Shown here piece by piece: positions 9,102 through 16,834 of a DNA stretch of 20,876 bases. Every line of letters starts with the position of its first letter. Position 1 is the first letter of the stretch. Position numbers and translations under genes: made by a program. The DNA is from CAYOKT01 sp964404605 (GTDB lineage Bacteria > Electryoneota > Electryoneia > Electryoneales > Electryoneaceae): positions 1-20,876 of the forward strand of contig CAYOKT010000051.1 in NCBI GenBank assembly GCA_964404605.1, written 5' to 3'. The notes under the pieces were generated by a model. It ran no database searches, had not been told where the DNA came from, and worked only from the letters and a program-made list of their open reading frames with translations.

Positions 9102-10775
9102 TTATGAAGATGAATCAAGCGAGGGATCGTAGACTTCAGACCGGTTTCGGCCCGATTCCTTGGCCCGGTAGAGGGCGGTGTCGGCTCGTCGAATGAGGTC
9201 CTCGGGTGAGCGTAAATCCCCGTGAGTATCGGCGACTCCAAGGCTCACGCTCACCAGTCCAAGCGGCTGTTTCTCACCGTTCGGGAAGGGCGTATTGGCC
9301 ACCTCCTCGCGGAGCTTCTCGGCGACGATCAGCCCCCGCTTGGAATCGGTTTGGGGAAGGACGACGGCGAACTCCTCGCCGCCGTAGCGCGCGACGATAT
9401 CTTCCTCACGAACGCTGGACTTGGCGATCCGTGCGAACAGCTTCAGCACCGTGTCTCCCATCAGGTGCCCGTTGGTGTCATTGTAGTTCTTGAAATTGTC
9501 CACGTCGATCATGATCAACGCCAGCGGGGAGCCGTGACGGCGGGACCGCTTGAATTCACGGCGTAGCTGCTCGGTGAAGAACCGGCGGTTGAACAGCCCC
9601 GTCAGCGCGTCCATCGTCGCCATCCGGTGGACCCGCTCGTGGGCGTTGGTGTTGTTCACGCTGAGGGCGATGGTCCGCCCGATCTGCGCGATGTGGTCCA
9701 TCTCCTCTTCGCCGAATTCCGTGGGACGGCGGTAATACAGGGTCATCAACCCCTCGACGTTCCGCCCGTGCACCAGCGGGATGATCAGCCCCTCCTTCAG
9801 CCCCGCGAGCTGAGCGAGGTGAGGGTTCATCAGGCCGTCCTCGTGCGTGGTCTGGATCAGGCGGGGGCGGCGAACGCGGAGCACGTTCGCGACGAGGGAT
9901 TCGGAGAGGAGCAGGGACATCTGGTCGCCGCCGACCCCGGTGTGGTTCTTGCGCCAGGAGATGAACTCCTCGAAGCGCTTTCCAACCCGCTCGAAGATGT
10001 GGATTTCGAGGAAGTCGGGCCGGAGCGTACCGCGGAGAATCGACCCCACCGTGGGCAGCAACCGCTCGATGCGAAGCTCCCAGGCCACGGCTTCGTGTAC
10101 CCGCTGGACAAGACTCGTCCAGGCGGATTGCATCAGCCGCTTGCGTGTCCAGGGGTCATAACGGTCGGCCAGGGCGAGCGCCGCCCAGACGGCGCTGCGG
10201 AGCGTGTCGCCGTTCGTCGGCGCGGGTTCCATCGTGAGCCGCTTGAGGAGAGCCTCCCAGAGCGGCGCGAGATCGGTCGCTTTTTCCGTCAGCTCGGCGA
10301 GAAGCTGCGCGCCTTTCGTGACGGCGTCACGCTCGCTGGAGAGCACCAGTATCCACGAGGGTTCGGGCTGAACCCCCGCGCCGCGACGGCTGCGCTCCCG
10401 TTGCGCGGTCAGGAGCACCGAGCCGCCCTCGCCCGCCCAGATCGCCCAGATGTCCCGGAAGAGAGCGGTCCGGATGGAGGTTTCCCAGGCCAACCGGCTC
10501 CAGGAGCCGGAGCCGGGACCCGAAACGAGAAGCATCGTCCCCGTGTTCTCCGGGCTCACTGTCCCGTTGGCCCCAAGGGCGAGCACCCGCTTGGGAATGT
10601 GCACCAGGCCCACCCCTTCTCCGGCGATCTCCGGGGCGCGAAGGAGAGGTTGAAGGAGCGATCCGAGGGTCGGCTCGAGGTAGCGGCGGATCTCGAAAGG
10701 CGCGCCCATCGCTGTCCAGGCGCCGCGAATCGCGCGGAACGGGGAGACGCTGCGTGATTTTGTGCCCGTGCTCAT
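9102..10775 (-). CDS. GAF-GGDEF diguanylate cyclase with an unassigned N-terminal region
   Basis: Expected to make cyclic di-GMP from two GTP; cytoplasmic, as no membrane segment is visible. The 557-residue product has three parts. Residues 1-235 are unrecognised, mixed alpha/beta. Residues about 238-385 look like a GAF domain (DFLEIHIFERVGKRF, GLIIPLVHGRNVEGLMTLYY, then a helix ending in NNTNAHERV). Residues about 388-545 are a GGDEF domain: DALTGLFNRRFF at 389-400, metal-binding IDVDNFKNYND at 423-433, NGHLMGD at 435-441, and active-site GGEEF at 465-469. RxxD (REED, 456-459) lies exactly five residues before GGEEF, so the product-inhibition I-site is intact. I start it at the ATG at 10775, which shares its A with the TGA of the DUF72 gene (TGATG) and has AGAGGTGG upstream. 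The longer frame to 10856 lies inside that neighbour. The signal sensed is unknown. Confidence 0.9.
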   Translation of the reverse strand: MSTGTKSRSVSPFRAIRGAWTAMGAPFEIRRYLEPTLGSLLQPLLRAPEIAGEGVGLVHIPKRVLALGANGTVSPENTGTMLLVSGPGSGSWSRLAWETSIRTALFRDIWAIWAGEGGSVLLTAQRERSRRGAGVQPEPSWILVLSSERDAVTKGAQLLAELTEKATDLAPLWEALLKRLTMEPAPTNGDTLRSAVWAALALADRYDPWTRKRLMQSAWTSLVQRVHEAVAWELRIERLLPTVGSILRGTLRPDFLEIHIFERVGKRFEEFISWRKNHTGVGGDQMSLLLSESLVANVLRVRRPRLIQTTHEDGLMNPHLAQLAGLKEGLIIPLVHGRNVEGLMTLYYRRPTEFGEEEMDHIAQIGRTIALSVNNTNAHERVHRMATMDALTGLFNRRFFTEQLRREFKRSRRHGSPLALIMIDVDNFKNYNDTNGHLMGDTVLKLFARIAKSSVREEDIVARYGGEEFAVVLPQTDSKRGLIVAEKLREEVANTPFPNGEKQPLGLVSVSLGVADTHGDLRSPEDLIRRADTALYRAKESGRNRSEVYDPSLDSSS

Positions 10776-11563
10776 CAAACCACCTCTGTGCCCAGGCTGA
10801 GGCGTAGGATTTGTTTCATCATCCTGGCGTTTTTGATCGCTTGCCCGGCATGACAATTATTGAAGAAAAGGTAGGATGTTTCAGCGTGGCTCGCCAGTGA
10901 GGAGAGTCTCGGAATCCAACTTCTCAACTCCGGCTCGCTGTACTCCCAGTCGTACCGGTCTCCCCGTTCCTTGTGGTACCACGTGCCGGCGTTGCGGCCG
11001 TGAAAACGCACATACGCCGTCCCCGATGTCACCGCCGCCCGGATGCCCATCAACCCCGGCAGGGCGGGCTGGTCGACGACGACCCACCCGACCCCCAGCT
11101 CCCGGCAGAGCTCCACCGACCGGTCACGGTCCCAGCTCGCATGGCGCAGCTCGATGAAAAGCGGGACGCCGTCCGTGTGCCGGGTCAGCGCCACGAGGTA
11201 ATTCTCGCTGGCGGCTTCGGCATGAAACGAGGCGGGGAACTGGGCGAGCAACCCGCTCAGCTTGCCCGCCTCCTTCAGGGGGGTGAGCAGGTCGAGGAGC
11301 TCCCCGATCTCCTCGCCGCGTCCTTTGCGCTCGTGGGTGCTCGCCCGGTTCAGCTTGACGATGAAGCGGAAACCCTCCGGGGTCTCTTCCCTCCAGCGGA
11401 GCACCGTGTCCCTCTTCGGCAGGCCGTAATAGGTGGAGTTGATCTCCACGGCGGGAAAGTGTTCGGCGTAGTAGGCGAGCCAGCGCGGTTTCGGAAGGTC
11501 CGGCGGGTAGAACGGCCCCGCCCAGTCGGGGAAGTGATACCCTGATGTGCCGATGAGGATCAC
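10775..11563 (-). CDS. DUF72 (YecE-like) family protein
   Basis: Biochemical function unknown; DUF72 proteins adopt a TIM-barrel-like fold. The 262-residue product has the family's conserved stretches in order: IGTSGYHFPDW near the start, FPAVEINSTYYGLP, FIVKLNRASTHE, LAQFPASFH, FIELRHASW, AYVRFHGRN and SYLFFNNCHAGQAIKNA (the aromatic-Asn-Asn-x-x-x-Gly-x-A-x-x-N-A ending is characteristic). The GTG at 11563 overlaps the hutI stop as GTGA, has no clear ribosome site, and gives a normal family N-terminus. An ATG at 11827 would place 88 extra codons inside hutI. The 3' end overlaps the cyclase start by one base. Its position between hutI and a cyclase suggests obligatory coexpression, not a known pathway link. 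Confidence 0.9.
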   Translation of the reverse strand: MILIGTSGYHFPDWAGPFYPPDLPKPRWLAYYAEHFPAVEINSTYYGLPKRDTVLRWREETPEGFRFIVKLNRASTHERKGRGEEIGELLDLLTPLKEAGKLSGLLAQFPASFHAEAASENYLVALTRHTDGVPLFIELRHASWDRDRSVELCRELGVGWVVVDQPALPGLMGIRAAVTSGTAYVRFHGRNAGTWYHKERGDRYDWEYSEPELRSWIPRLSSLASHAETSYLFFNNCHAGQAIKNARMMKQILRLSLGTEVV

Positions 11564-12822
11564 CGGATCACCCGGCCGTTCTCCGCGGCGAGCGCGCCCC
11601 GCTTGAAGACTTTCGCCGCGAGGTTCACCCCGAAATGGTAGGGGATCATCGCCGGGCCGGAGGCGTCCCAGGCGACGAGGTCGGCGAGCGCGCCCGGTCC
11701 GATCCACCCCCGGTCGGCGATGTCCAGCGCCCTCGCCGACCCGGCGGTGGCCATCCACAACGCCTCGCTCGAGCTGACGCGGAACCGGATGACCGCGAGG
11801 TGCATCGCCATCGGCATCACCTCGCACATGCCGCTCCCCGGGTTGAAATCCGTGCCCAGGGCGCAGATCACGCCGCGGCGGATCATCTCCCGCACCGGGG
11901 GGTCACGCGGGTCGCGGAGAAAATGGGCGGCGACGGGCAGCAGCCCGGCGGCCACCCCGCTGCGGGCCAGCAGCTCGACACCCTCCTCGTCGATTCGCTC
12001 GAGGTGGTCCGCCGAGAGGGCCCCCAGCTCGGCGGCCAGCTTCGCCCCGCCGAGGGGCGTGAGCTGGTCGGCGTGCACCTTGATCGCCAGGCCGTGCTCC
12101 CGCGCGGCGGTGAGGATGCGGCGCGACTCCTCGAGGGAGAAGACCCCGGTCTCGCAGAAGACGTCGCAGGCCGCCGCGAGACGCTCCCGGGCGACGGCGG
12201 GGATCATCTCCTCGACCAGCAGCCGGATGTACCCCTCGCGGTTCTCCCGGTACTCCTCCGGCACCTCGTGCGCCCCGAGGAAGGTGGGGAGGAGGTCCAG
12301 CGGATGGGTCCCGTCCAACGTCCGGATGGCCCGGAGCAGTTTCGCCTCGGCTTCGAGGGAGAGGCCGTAGCCGCTCTTCGCCTCCATCGTCGTCGTCCCG
12401 TGGGCGAGGGCACGGTCGAGGAAGGGCAGGGTGTGCTCGACGAGCTGCTCTTCGCTCGCCTCGCGCACGCGGCGGACGGAGTTGAGAATCCCGCCGCCCG
12501 CGGCGGCGATCTCCGCGTAGGTTGCGCCGCGGGTGCGCATCTCGAACTCCTCCTCGCGCGTCGCGGCGAACACCGGGTGGGCATGAAAGTCGATGAGGCC
12601 GGGCGTGAGCCCGAGGCCGCCCAGGTCGTGGCGCACCTCCGGGGCGGGGGCCGGGCAGTCCGCCTCCCGGCCGACCCAGGTGATGCGCCCGTCTTCGAGC
12701 AGCACGGAATCCGCTTCGAGGGTGGAAACGTGGTAGGGGCGCTGCGCCTCACCCGGCGGGTCGGGTGTGGCGATCCATCCGGCGCCGGAGAGCAGGGTCC
12801 GGCGGGCTCCGGGCGAGGTCAT
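11560..12822 (-). CDS. hutI: Imidazolonepropionase
   Basis: Hydrolyses 4-imidazolone-5-propanoate to N-formimidoyl-L-glutamate, the third step of histidine degradation; cytoplasmic metal-dependent amidohydrolase. The 420-residue product has DFHAHPVFAATREEEF at 78-93 (metal ligands His80 and His82), AAAGGGI near 106-112, KSGYGL at 149-154, FLGAHEVPEEY at 181-191, VHADQL at 249-254 (His250), ADHLE at 271-275 (His273) and GTDFNPGS at 323-330 (Asp325). These positions agree closely with characterised HutI enzymes. The ATG at 12822 has TGGAGG five bases before it. The gene lies 28 nt after the LON-domain gene and overlaps the DUF72 gene by four bases. hutH, hutU and a formiminoglutamate enzyme are not in the window, so the pathway, if complete, is dispersed. 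Confidence 0.95.
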   Translation of the reverse strand: MTSPGARRTLLSGAGWIATPDPPGEAQRPYHVSTLEADSVLLEDGRITWVGREADCPAPAPEVRHDLGGLGLTPGLIDFHAHPVFAATREEEFEMRTRGATYAEIAAAGGGILNSVRRVREASEEQLVEHTLPFLDRALAHGTTTMEAKSGYGLSLEAEAKLLRAIRTLDGTHPLDLLPTFLGAHEVPEEYRENREGYIRLLVEEMIPAVARERLAAACDVFCETGVFSLEESRRILTAAREHGLAIKVHADQLTPLGGAKLAAELGALSADHLERIDEEGVELLARSGVAAGLLPVAAHFLRDPRDPPVREMIRRGVICALGTDFNPGSGMCEVMPMAMHLAVIRFRVSSSEALWMATAGSARALDIADRGWIGPGALADLVAWDASGPAMIPYHFGVNLAAKVFKRGALAAENGRVIR

Positions 12823-12850
12823 CCGGTCCTCCAGTGGTGCCGGCGTCCGC

Positions 12851-13495
12851 TCAATTCATCGTGGGGTCGAAACTGTCATTCTCGAACAGGCGGCGCGCGA
12901 TGCGGTGAACCTGCTGGTGCCGGCGCAATTCCCCGGCGAGTTGCGTCACTCGACCCAGGCCGGTCACTTCCGACAGCAGGTCGATCTGGCTTTCCGTGTC
13001 CAGGCCGATGGTCTGCCCGATAATGTAGGACAGCTCGCGCTCGTCGGCGAGGGTATTGACCAGGGATTCGAGGTCCTTCCGCTGTTCGCGCTCCAGGCCG
13101 AGACGGGAGATGAAACGGTGATACAATTTCAACAGTTCCTCGATGCGTTCGCGCGGGGCTTCTCCGCCGTGCAGGTCATCGAAGAACTCCACTTCACCCT
13201 GCTGGAAAGAGCGGCCCGGGACCTCCCGCAACAGGTGAAAACGCGCCTCTCCGAGGGCGAGGATGTCGAGACGGCCGTCCTCGTAGGTGTGGAGGATCTT
13301 GTGGATGCTGGCGGTTGTACCGACGGCGCCGGGGAGCACCGAGGCATGGTGCAGGACGCCGAATACGGAATTGTGCTCGCGGCACTCGGCGATCATCTCA
13401 CGGTACCGCTCCTCGAAGATATGGAGCGGCAGCACCATCTTCGGGAAGAGCACCTTTTGCAATGGAAACAGGGGGATTGTCAACGGTTTCTTCAT
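12851..13495 (-). CDS. LON N-terminal (substrate-binding) domain protein
   Basis: A stand-alone LON-substrate-binding-domain protein without ATPase or protease domains, so not Lon itself; precise role unknown. The 214-residue product begins IPLFPLQKVLFPKMVLPLHIFEERYREMI (7-35), the typical PUA-like start of the family. It continues with a strand pattern matching the family (SVFGVLHH, GTTASIHKILHTYEDGRLDILALGEARFHL) and then a helical tail (about 110-214). The start is the ATG at 13495, with GGGGAG six bases upstream; the frame remains open to 13660, but those codons are Arg-rich and not family-like. It is the first gene of the group LON-hutI-DUF72-cyclase and lies 215 nt after the nrdJ terminator, so a promoter for the group should be in that gap. 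Confidence 0.88.
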   Translation of the reverse strand: MKKPLTIPLFPLQKVLFPKMVLPLHIFEERYREMIAECREHNSVFGVLHHASVLPGAVGTTASIHKILHTYEDGRLDILALGEARFHLLREVPGRSFQQGEVEFFDDLHGGEAPRERIEELLKLYHRFISRLGLEREQRKDLESLVNTLADERELSYIIGQTIGLDTESQIDLLSEVTGLGRVTQLAGELRRHQQVHRIARRLFENDSFDPTMN

Positions 13496-13623
13496 CGGGT
13501 TCTCCCCGGGCGGGGGGCGCCTTCCCCGGCGGCTGCCCCGACGCGACCCTCTGTAGTGACGGCCCTTGGCGGTTCGCTTGAGCCCCACCCTCACCGTTAA
13601 AGGTACGTCCCGGGACATTGAAG

Positions 13624-13660
13624 GTGCCACTCGACGGGAGCTGTGGAACGGCTCCGGCAC
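13624..13660. other. Nested inverted repeat upstream of the LON-hutI group
   Basis: GTGCC (13624-13628) pairs with GGCAC (13656-13660), and inside it GGAGC (13637-13641) pairs with GCTCC (13651-13655), giving a two-tier stem with an internal loop on one side. It would lie in the 5' leader of the LON-domain gene or around its promoter. No match to a known RNA family is recognised. Confidence 0.35.
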
Positions 13661-13661
13661 G

Positions 13662-13693
13662 TGATGGACCGGTCCCAGTAGTCCGGTCCATCA
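13662..13693. other. Perfect 11-bp inverted repeat after the nrdJ terminator
   Basis: TGATGGACCGG (13662-13672) is the exact reverse complement of CCGGTCCATCA (13683-13693), separated by 10 bases. It has no T-run on either strand, so it is not a rho-independent terminator. It lies 17 nt beyond the nrdJ terminator hairpin, toward the LON-domain gene. It may be a protein-binding site, an RNA stem in the leader, or an RNA-processing site. Confidence 0.55.
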
Positions 13694-13706
13694 TCCAATC
13701 CCGAAG

Positions 13707-13739
13707 AAAAACGCCCGGACAGGCGGGCCGTCCGGGCGT
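13707..13739 (-). terminator. Rho-independent terminator of nrdJ
   Basis: ACGCCCGGAC (13711-13720) and GTCCGGGCGT (13730-13739) form a perfect 10-bp GC-rich stem with a 9-base loop. On the minus strand the hairpin is followed directly by TTTTTC, and it starts 22 nt after the nrdJ stop. It would separate nrdJ transcription from the LON-hutI group. Confidence 0.92.
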
Positions 13740-13761
13740 TTCGTCCTGGCTGGAAGAAAAG

Positions 13762-16608
13762 TCAACTACAACCGTTCGTCGCGCCGCAGTTGAGGCACTT
13801 GTGACAGGAGCCGCTCCGCACCATGATCGCTCCGCACTCCGGGCAGGGAGGTGCATCCGACTGGTTCTGGGCGACATAGGCTTCCTGTTCGCTGACGTTC
13901 AGCAGGATGCGTTCGGCTTCCGCGACGACGGTGCTGCCGTTTCCGTTCGCCGTCTTTTTGCCGGATTCATCGCCGTCGCCCTGCGGCTTGACCGTTTCCG
14001 GCGCGGCGGCGCTGTCCGTATCCTCCTCGAGCGCTTCGAGCTCGAAGATCTCGTCCGTCCCCGGGTGGGAAACCGTCTCGTCCTGGGGAAGGAACTTCAT
14101 CGCCAGCCAGCGGAAGATGTAATCCATGATCGACGAGGCGATCGGGATCTCGCGGTTGTTGGTAAAGCCGGACGGCTCGAAGCGCGTGTGGATGAACTTG
14201 CGGACGAGCACTTCCAGCGGCACGCCGTACTGCAGCGAGATGCTGATCGCGGTGGCGAAGCTGTCCATCAGCCCGCTGACGACCGACCCTTCCTTGGAGA
14301 TGGTGATGAACATCTCGCCCGGCAGGCCGTTCTCGTACATCCCGACCGTGATGTACCCCTCGTGGCCGCCGACGGAGAACTTGTGGGTGATCGACTTCCG
14401 CTCGTCCGGAAGCTTGATCCGCTGCACCCGTTTCTCCTTCTTCACCACGGCCTCGGCGGCCTCTTTCTCCTCGTCCGTCGAAGTGTTCAGCGGTTGGGAC
14501 GCCTTGCAGCCGTCACGGTAGATGGCGATCGCCTTCAGTCCCATCTGCCAGGCCGCGAGGTAGGTGTTGAAGATCTCGTCCGGCCCCACTTCGTTCGGCA
14601 TGTTCACCGTCTTCGAAATCGCGCCGGAGAGGAAAGGCTGCACCGCGCCCATCATCCGCACGTGCCCCATGTAGTGGATCGAACGTGTGCCGCGGAAGGG
14701 TTTGAAGGCGCAGTCGAACACCGGCAGGTGCTTCTCCTTCAACCCCGGTGCGCCCTCGATGGTGTCGTGCTTGTCGATGTAATCGATGATCTCCTTGATC
14801 TTCGATCCTTCGTATCCGAGGCTGCGCAGGGCGAGGGGCACGGTGCCGTTGACCATCTTCAGCACGCCGCCGCCGACCAGCTTCTTGTACTTGACCAGGG
14901 CGATGTCCGGCTCGACACCCGTGGTGTCGCAGTCCATCATGAAGGCGATCGTGCCGGTCGGGGCGAGCACGGTGACCTGGGAGTTGCGGTAGCCGTACTT
15001 CCCGCCCAGCTCCAGCATCTCGTCATAGATCTCCCGCGCGGTGTCCATCATCCCGGCGGGGACATACCGCGTGTCGATCTTCGCCAGCGCGTTCGCGTGC
15101 TTGTGCATCACCCGGAGGAAGGGGCGGCGGTTCTTCTTGTAGCCCTTGAACGGACCCATGCCCCGCGCGATCTCCGCCGAGGTGCGGTAGGCTTCCCCGT
15201 GCATGATCGCGGTGATCATCGCCGCATAGGCGCGGCCCGCTTCCGAATCGTAGGGCAGTCCCCGGCTCATCAACAGCGCGCCGAGGTTCGCATAGCCGAG
15301 CCCCAACGGCCGGAAGATGTGGCTGTTCTTCGCGATCTTCGCGGTGGGGTAGTCGGCGTTGTCGACGATGACCTCCATCGCCAGCAGCGTGATCCGCACC
15401 GCCCGCCGGAAACGCTCGACATCGAACTCCCCGTCCTCGCCGACGAACTTCATCAGGTTCAGGCTGGCGAGGTTGCAGGCGGTGTCGTTGAGGAACATGT
15501 ACTCGCTGCACGGGTTGGAGGCGTGGATCCGGTCCGTGTTCGGGCAGGTGTGCCAGTCGTTGATCGTGGTGTCGAACTGCAGGCCGGGGTCCCCGGTCTC
15601 CCAGGCGGCCTCGCTGATCTGCGTCAGCAGGTCACGGGCCTTGTAGGTGTGGATCGCGCGGTTCGGGTCGGTGACGGCACGGGTTTTCCAGTCGTTGTTC
15701 CCGAGCACCGCCTGCATGAAATCGTCGGTCACCCGGACCGAATGGTTCGCGTTCTGGAAGAAGATGGAGCTGTAGGCTTCCCCGTTGAAGTCCGCCTCGT
15801 AGCCCTGCTTGATCAGCGCCCGGGCCTTGCGCTCCTCCCGCACCTTGCACCAGATGAAGTCCTCGATGTCCGGATGGTCCACGTTGAGGATGACCATCTT
15901 CGCGGCGCGGCGGGTCTTGCCGCCGGACTTGATCACGCCCGCGAAGGCGTCGTACCCCTTCATGAAGCTCACCGGCCCCGAGGCCTGGCCGCCCCCCGCC
16001 ATCCCTTCGTAAGAACTGCGCAGGGGACTGAGGTTGCTCCCGGCGCCGCTGCCGAACTTGAACAGCATCCCCTCCGTCTTGGCCAGCTCGAGGATCGACT
16101 CCATCTTGTCCTCGACGGAGTTGATGAAGCAGGCGCTGCACTGGGGTTTCTCCTCGACACCGACGTTGAACCAGACGGGACTGTTGAACGCCATGTGTTG
16201 GTTCAGCAGCAGCCAGGCGAGTTCGTCACGGAAGTGGTCGCCGTCCTCGCTGGTCGCGAAATACCCGCCGGCGCGACCCCACTCGGTGATCGTGTTCGTC
16301 ACCCGCCCCACGACCTGCCGCAGGCTGGCCTCGCGCTCGGGAGTACCCTGGGTTCCCTTGAAGTACTTGGAGACGACAACGTTCGTGGCGATCTGGGAGA
16401 AGAAGGCGGGCATCTCCACATTGTCCTGCTCGAAGATCACCTCGCCCTTTTCATTGGTGATCTGAGCCTTGCGCCTCTCCCACTGTATCTCGTCGTAGGG
16501 GTTGGTCTCTTCGCGGGAGAAGTATCTCTCTATTTTCATTGTTTTCATTTCTTTATAAGTGTCGCGCACCGTTTCCTGGCTACCGGCCCTCCCAGGATCA
16601 ACCTCCAT
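13762..16608 (-). CDS. nrdJ: Adenosylcobalamin-dependent (class II) ribonucleotide reductase
   Basis: Reduces ribonucleotides to deoxyribonucleotides using an adenosylcobalamin-generated radical; cytoplasmic and independent of oxygen. The 948-residue product has FNSPVWFNVG at 141-150, the Cys-containing QCSACFI at 156-162, the active-site NPCSEY at 365-370 (Asn365, Cys367, Glu369) followed by CNLASLNL from 379, LAPTGTIAFMMDCDTTGVEPD, and KAIAIYRDGCK. A Glu/Lys-rich linker and a C-terminal region lead to a zinc-ribbon-like cysteine cluster, CPEC at 922-925 with C935, C938, C941 and C947, which is typical of NrdJ and thought to re-reduce the active site. The ATG at 16608 has AGGAGG (16613-16618) four bases upstream. 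The family-like N-terminus begins at Met25 (MKIERYF), which has no ribosome site, so a 24-residue extension is likely. The gene stands alone between a long regulatory region and its own terminator. Confidence 0.96.
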   Translation of the reverse strand: MEVDPGRAGSQETVRDTYKEMKTMKIERYFSREETNPYDEIQWERRKAQITNEKGEVIFEQDNVEMPAFFSQIATNVVVSKYFKGTQGTPEREASLRQVVGRVTNTITEWGRAGGYFATSEDGDHFRDELAWLLLNQHMAFNSPVWFNVGVEEKPQCSACFINSVEDKMESILELAKTEGMLFKFGSGAGSNLSPLRSSYEGMAGGGQASGPVSFMKGYDAFAGVIKSGGKTRRAAKMVILNVDHPDIEDFIWCKVREERKARALIKQGYEADFNGEAYSSIFFQNANHSVRVTDDFMQAVLGNNDWKTRAVTDPNRAIHTYKARDLLTQISEAAWETGDPGLQFDTTINDWHTCPNTDRIHASNPCSEYMFLNDTACNLASLNLMKFVGEDGEFDVERFRRAVRITLLAMEVIVDNADYPTAKIAKNSHIFRPLGLGYANLGALLMSRGLPYDSEAGRAYAAMITAIMHGEAYRTSAEIARGMGPFKGYKKNRRPFLRVMHKHANALAKIDTRYVPAGMMDTAREIYDEMLELGGKYGYRNSQVTVLAPTGTIAFMMDCDTTGVEPDIALVKYKKLVGGGVLKMVNGTVPLALRSLGYEGSKIKEIIDYIDKHDTIEGAPGLKEKHLPVFDCAFKPFRGTRSIHYMGHVRMMGAVQPFLSGAISKTVNMPNEVGPDEIFNTYLAAWQMGLKAIAIYRDGCKASQPLNTSTDEEKEAAEAVVKKEKRVQRIKLPDERKSITHKFSVGGHEGYITVGMYENGLPGEMFITISKEGSVVSGLMDSFATAISISLQYGVPLEVLVRKFIHTRFEPSGFTNNREIPIASSIMDYIFRWLAMKFLPQDETVSHPGTDEIFELEALEEDTDSAAAPETVKPQGDGDESGKKTANGNGSTVVAEAERILLNVSEQEAYVAQNQSDAPPCPECGAIMVRSGSCHKCLNCGATNGCS

Positions 16609-16612
16609 AACG

Positions 16613-16618
16613 CCTCCT
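16613..16618 (-). promoter_or_regulatory. Shine-Dalgarno sequence deciding the nrdJ start
   Basis: AGGAGG on the minus strand lies four bases before the ATG at 16608. Internal ATGs at codons 21, 24 have only A-rich sequence before them. This favours the longer NrdJ over the 924-residue form that begins at MKIERYF. Confidence 0.7.
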
Positions 16619-16670
16619 CTCCAACAGGTGTCAATGCGAAGTTCAGTCGTATTGAAAGGGAACCCCGATC

Positions 16671-16702
16671 ACACTATATGTCGTCCTCCATGAGGGTGGA
16701 AA
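16671..16702 (-). promoter_or_regulatory. Proximal nrdJ promoter overlapping an NrdR-box-like sequence
   Basis: On the minus strand TTTCCA (16702-16697) and TATAGT (16678-16673) are 18 bases apart; the -10 matches the consensus at five of six positions. Transcription would start near 16666, 58 nt before nrdJ. The -10 lies inside 16671-16686, whose plus strand reads ACACTATATGTCGTCC. This matches 12 of 16 positions of the NrdR-box consensus (ACACWATATATWGTGT), with one half perfect. NrdR is the usual repressor of ribonucleotide reductase genes. Only one box is evident; NrdR sites normally come in pairs, so this is a candidate. Confidence 0.5.
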
Positions 16703-16769
16703 AGCACGGTTTTCGTCTTCCCGTCGGCAGGAATTATTCCTTCAACTTCCGGTTCTCCCGAAACTTCCG

Positions 16770-16834
16770 TTCCGCCGAAACGCCGCTTGACCACCCCGGG
16801 GAAGGGTGGTCGAGCCCCTCGCCGTTTGGCGGAA
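16770..16834. other. Long interrupted hairpin in the nrdJ leader
   Basis: An outer stem TTCCGCC/GGCGGAA (16770-16776 with 16828-16834) continues, after one bulged G, as AAACG/CGTTT. An inner stem GCTTGACCACCC/GGGTGGTCGAGC (16785-16796 with 16804-16815) closes a 7-base loop, with one non-Watson-Crick pair. In all about 24 of 30 possible positions pair. No T-run follows on either strand. It lies between the two candidate nrdJ promoters, hence in the RNA made from the distal one. Confidence 0.6.

Noticed and set aside
13624..13645. Minus-strand TGGCAC before the LON-domain gene, resembling a sigma-54 -24 element
   Set aside because: The required GC of the -12 element is not at the correct distance.
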